Source: an uncultured Prevotella sp. (GTDB lineage Bacteria; Bacteroidota; Bacteroidia; Bacteroidales; Bacteroidaceae). Taken from it: DNA of 7,398 bases. The notes beneath the pieces are model-generated. The model was not told the DNA's origin. It ran no database searches and worked only from the letters and a program-made list of their open reading frames with translations. Each line of letters starts with the position of its first letter. Position 1 is the first letter of the stretch. Position numbers and translations under genes: made by a program. Positions 5,048-7,398 of the stretch are shown piece after piece. Location of the stretch: positions 1-7,398 of the forward strand of contig CAKPRX010000098.1 in the NCBI GenBank assembly GCA_934183135.1, read 5' to 3'.

Positions 5048-6826
5048 TCAGCCCTCTATCTCGCTGAGTTCCAGCCACCGTTCCGACTTGGTGTCGGCCT
5101 CGGCCTTGAGTTTGGGCAGCAGCCGGCTCTTCTCCGTCAGCTCTTCCACGCTGAGCGTGCCGCTACATAGTTCGGCCTCTATCTGCCGCTGCTGTTTCTC
5201 CAGGGCATCTATATCCTTTTCCAGCTGCTCCAGTTCGCGTTTCTCCTTGTACGAGAGCCGGCGTCGGGTGTCGTTGTGATAGTCTTTTTTCTCGCGTGGG
5301 GCGTTCTCTGCCTTAGCCTGCTCCTTGGACTGCATGGCCGAGTACTGGCGATACTGGGTATAGTTGCCGGGAAAGTCGGTTACGTCCCCCTGTCCGGCAA
5401 ACACCAGGATGTGGTCTACCACCCGGTCCATAAAGTAGCGGTCGTGGCTCACCACGATGACACATCCCGGGAAGTCCTGTAGATAGTCCTCCAGCGCCTG
5501 CAGTGTCTGTATGTCCAGGTCGTTGGTCGGCTCATCCAGGACCAGGAAGTTGGGGCTCTCCATGAGTACCGTACACAGGTAGAGCTTGCGGCGCTGTCCG
5601 CCACTGAGCTTGTACACATAGTCGTACTGCTCTTCGGGGGTGAAGAGGAACCGCTGCAGCAGCTGCGAGGCCGAGAGGCGCTGTCCGCCGCCTAAGTCTA
5701 CGTAGTCGGCGCGCTGGGTGATGATGTCTATGACGCGTTGCTGCTCGTCAAACTGCAGTCCGTCCTGCGAGTAGTAGCCGAAGCGTACCGTCTGTCCCAC
5801 GTCGATATGTCCGCTGTCAGCTTGTTGCAAACCGAGGAGCAGTTTGACAAAGGTAGACTTGCCCGTGCCGTTGGGGCCCACGATGCCCATCTTCTCGAAA
5901 CGGGCAAAGTGGTAGCTGAAGTGGTTCAGTATGATGTGGCCGGGGCCGAAGGCCTTGCACACGTCGTCGAACTCGAATATCTTGGACCCTATGTAGACCT
6001 GGGTGGCCTTGAGACGCATCTGGCGCTCCTCTATGCGGCGGTGGGCGCGTTCCTGCAGTTCGTAGAAAGCCTCCTCGCGATAACGGGCCTTGTGTCCGCG
6101 AGCCTGTGGCATACGGCGCATCCATTCCAGCTCCTTGCGGTACAGGTTGGCAGCCCGTGCCTGCTCGGCGCGCTGGGTGTCTATGCGCTCCTGGCGCTTG
6201 GCCAGATAGTAGCTGTAGTTGCCCCTGTACGAGTAGATGGTGTGGTCGTCTATCTCCAGTATCACGCTACACACGTGGTCCAGGAAGTAGCGGTCGTGGG
6301 TCACCATGAGCAGGGTCAGGGTGGCTCGGGCCAGATAGCCCTCAAGCCATTCGGTCATGGCCATGTCCAGGTGGTTGGTGGGCTCGTCCAGTATCAGCAG
6401 GTCGGGCTGCTCTATCAGCACATTGGCCAGCGCCACCCGTTTGCGCTGTCCTCCGCTCAGTTGGCCCATAGGCTGCTGCAGGTCGGTTATGTGTAGCTGG
6501 GTGAGTATCTGCCGTGCCTTGACGATGAGGGCCTCGTCGCCATGGTGATTGGAACAGGCATCTATGACCGTGTCGTCAGGATTGTAGCTGGGCTGCTGCT
6601 CCAGGTAGCCCACGCGTACCCCCTTGCGGTACACTATCTGTCCGCTGTCGGGCTGCTCGTGGCCCGTGAGTAGCGAGAGCAGGGTCGATTTGCCCGTGCC
6701 GTTGCGCGCTATGAGTCCCACCTTCTGTCCCTCGGCTATAGAGAACGACAGGTCGCTGAAGAGCACCCTTGCCCCAAACCGCTTGGACAGCCTCTGTACG
6801 TCGAGTATCGTGTTTGCTGTTGCCAT
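5048..6826 (-). CDS. uup: ABC-F family ATPase, Uup-like
   Basis: A 592-residue soluble protein with two ABC ATPase domains and no membrane segments, the ABC-F layout. Members act on the ribosome, affecting translation, assembly or antibiotic protection. Domain 1 has ARNGTGKS (40-47, with Ala at the first glycine position), LSGGQ (123-127), LLILDEPTNHLD (143-154) and the switch His177. The basic inter-domain linker spans about 205-275 and includes LEWMRRMPQARGHKAR (233-248), similar to the Uup linker. Domain 2 has GPNGTGKS (317-324), LSGGQ (407-411) and LVLDEPTNDLD (428-438). After about residue 510 comes a charged coiled coil, like the Uup C-terminal domain that binds DNA. Uup is the best match; a resistance ABC-F is less likely because of the linker and the coiled-coil tail. 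It starts 7 bases after engB. Confidence 0.92.
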   Translation of the reverse strand: MATANTILDVQRLSKRFGARVLFSDLSFSIAEGQKVGLIARNGTGKSTLLSLLTGHEQPDSGQIVYRKGVRVGYLEQQPSYNPDDTVIDACSNHHGDEALIVKARQILTQLHITDLQQPMGQLSGGQRKRVALANVLIEQPDLLILDEPTNHLDMAMTEWLEGYLARATLTLLMVTHDRYFLDHVCSVILEIDDHTIYSYRGNYSYYLAKRQERIDTQRAEQARAANLYRKELEWMRRMPQARGHKARYREEAFYELQERAHRRIEERQMRLKATQVYIGSKIFEFDDVCKAFGPGHIILNHFSYHFARFEKMGIVGPNGTGKSTFVKLLLGLQQADSGHIDVGQTVRFGYYSQDGLQFDEQQRVIDIITQRADYVDLGGGQRLSASQLLQRFLFTPEEQYDYVYKLSGGQRRKLYLCTVLMESPNFLVLDEPTNDLDIQTLQALEDYLQDFPGCVIVVSHDRYFMDRVVDHILVFAGQGDVTDFPGNYTQYRQYSAMQSKEQAKAENAPREKKDYHNDTRRRLSYKEKRELEQLEKDIDALEKQQRQIEAELCSGTLSVEELTEKSRLLPKLKAEADTKSERWLELSEIEG

Positions 6827-6833
6827 GGCGTAC

Positions 6834-7398
6834 TTACCGGTTCTCCTCGCCGTTTAGCTGATGGTTGACAGACGCTATGTAGTCGAGCAGCTCCTCGCGG
6901 CCGGTGTGCTTCTCACTACTGGTGATGAAGTAAGGGGGCAGCGTCTCCCACGTGTCTTTCAGCGCGTCCATCCAGGCCTGCGCGTTCTGCCTGGCCTTGA
7001 CGGGGCCTAACTTGTCGGCCTTGGTGAATACTATGCTGAACGGCACGCCGCTCATGCCGAGCCAGTCTACAAACTCGCGGTCTATCTTCTGCTGGCTGTG
7101 GCGTATGTCTACCAGCACAAACACGTTGACCAGTTGCTCGCGCTGCAGTATATAGCTGCTGATCATGCGCTGCAACTGTTCCTGGACCGACTTGGACCGC
7201 TTGGCGTAACCATATCCGGGCAGGTCTACCAGGTACCACTCGCCATTGATGATAAAGTGGTTTATGAGCAGTGTCTTGCCGGGGGTGGCGCTGGTCTTGG
7301 CCAGTCCCTTGTGGTTGCATAGCATGTTGATAAGGCTCGACTTGCCTACGTTACTGCGCCCGATAAAGGCGTATTCGGGCTTGTTGTCTTGCGGGCAC
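6834..7398 (-). CDS. engB: Ribosome-biogenesis GTPase EngB/YihA/YsxC (start outside the window)
   Basis: This essential GTPase helps the large ribosomal subunit mature. The visible part is 187 codons and the stop. All GTP-binding motifs of the TrmE-Era-EngA-EngB class are present: G1 [10 protein letters not shown], close to the visible start; G2 threonine region TSATPGKT; G3 [13 protein letters not shown]4 FTKADK; and G5 TSSEKHTG. The reading frame is open to the right edge and begins [14 protein letters not shown]. Family members are about 200 residues, so only some 10-20 N-terminal residues are missing. An internal ATG at 7325 lies after the G1 motif and cannot be the real start. It precedes the ABC-F gene by 7 bases, suggesting one transcript. 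Confidence 0.96.
   Translation of the reverse strand, partial: CPQDNKPEYAFIGRSNVGKSSLINMLCNHKGLAKTSATPGKTLLINHFIINGEWYLVDLPGYGYAKRSKSVQEQLQRMISSYILQREQLVNVFVLVDIRHSQQKIDREFVDWLGMSGVPFSIVFTKADKLGPVKARQNAQAWMDALKDTWETLPPYFITSSEKHTGREELLDYIASVNHQLNGEENR

Noticed and set aside
5016..5078. Longer start for the M28 peptidase
   Set aside because: The extension would overlap the ABC-F coding end and place polar residues ahead of an otherwise clean signal peptide.
5738..6496. A 252-codon open frame on the plus strand
   Set aside because: It is antisense to the ABC-F gene and is explained by the codon pattern of GC-rich coding DNA.
5048..6826. Antibiotic-resistance ABC-F protein
   Set aside because: The linker and the C-terminal coiled coil fit Uup better, and the neighbours are housekeeping genes.
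1..7398. Mobile element, phage, CRISPR or defence system
   Set aside because: No transposase, integrase, terminal inverted repeats, repeat-spacer array or known defence domain is visible. The only repeat is the two-copy 22-base unit after smpB.

Overview
The window is a housekeeping stretch of a Bacteroidota chromosome, most likely Bacteroidales and probably Prevotella-like. Three observations support this. Upstream gaps carry the Bacteroidota -7 promoter element TAnnTTTG, as TAATTTTG in three separate gaps. Most genes start without a Shine-Dalgarno sequence. The order map / tsaD / pncC / rpmB and the protein variants resemble Bacteroidales relatives as I remember them; no database search was made. 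Every convincing gene lies on the minus strand, so transcription runs from high to low coordinates.

Layout in the direction of transcription. (1) Positions 7398 to 3993: the ribosome-biogenesis GTPase EngB (its start lies outside the window), then a Uup-like ABC-F ATPase 7 bases later, then a secreted M28-family metallopeptidase 32 bases later. The tight spacing suggests one transcript. (2) A 200-base gap ends in a promoter that almost touches the next gene, an acidic DUF4375/DMP19-like protein. smpB follows after 28 bases, behind the strongest ribosome binding site in the window. (3) A 122-base gap holds a 22-base direct repeat and a promoter, followed by map, tsaD and pncC with gaps of 5 and 28 bases: a compact operon. 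(4) A 122-base AT-rich gap contains a dyad that could end the pncC transcript and that overlaps the promoter of rpmB (ribosomal protein L28), which runs off the left edge.

The genes share a theme of making and maintaining the translation machinery: ribosome assembly (EngB, L28), ribosome-associated ATPase (ABC-F), rescue of stalled ribosomes (SmpB), N-terminal methionine removal (Map) and t6A modification of tRNA (TsaD). PncC recycles pyridine nucleotides; the M28 enzyme is exported. Spot counts suggest base composition is uneven: 60-base lines in the peptidase and ABC-F genes reach about 67% GC, against about 52-57% in tsaD and map and about 40% in one line of the DUF4375 gene.

I found no mobile element, CRISPR array, tRNA or rRNA, and no convincing undescribed system. 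The points most worth a second look are a missing canonical metal-binding histidine in the M28 peptidase, the acidic DUF4375 gene placed upstream of smpB with a nearly leaderless promoter, the terminator-like dyad overlapping the rpmB promoter, and the tandem repeat directly after smpB.
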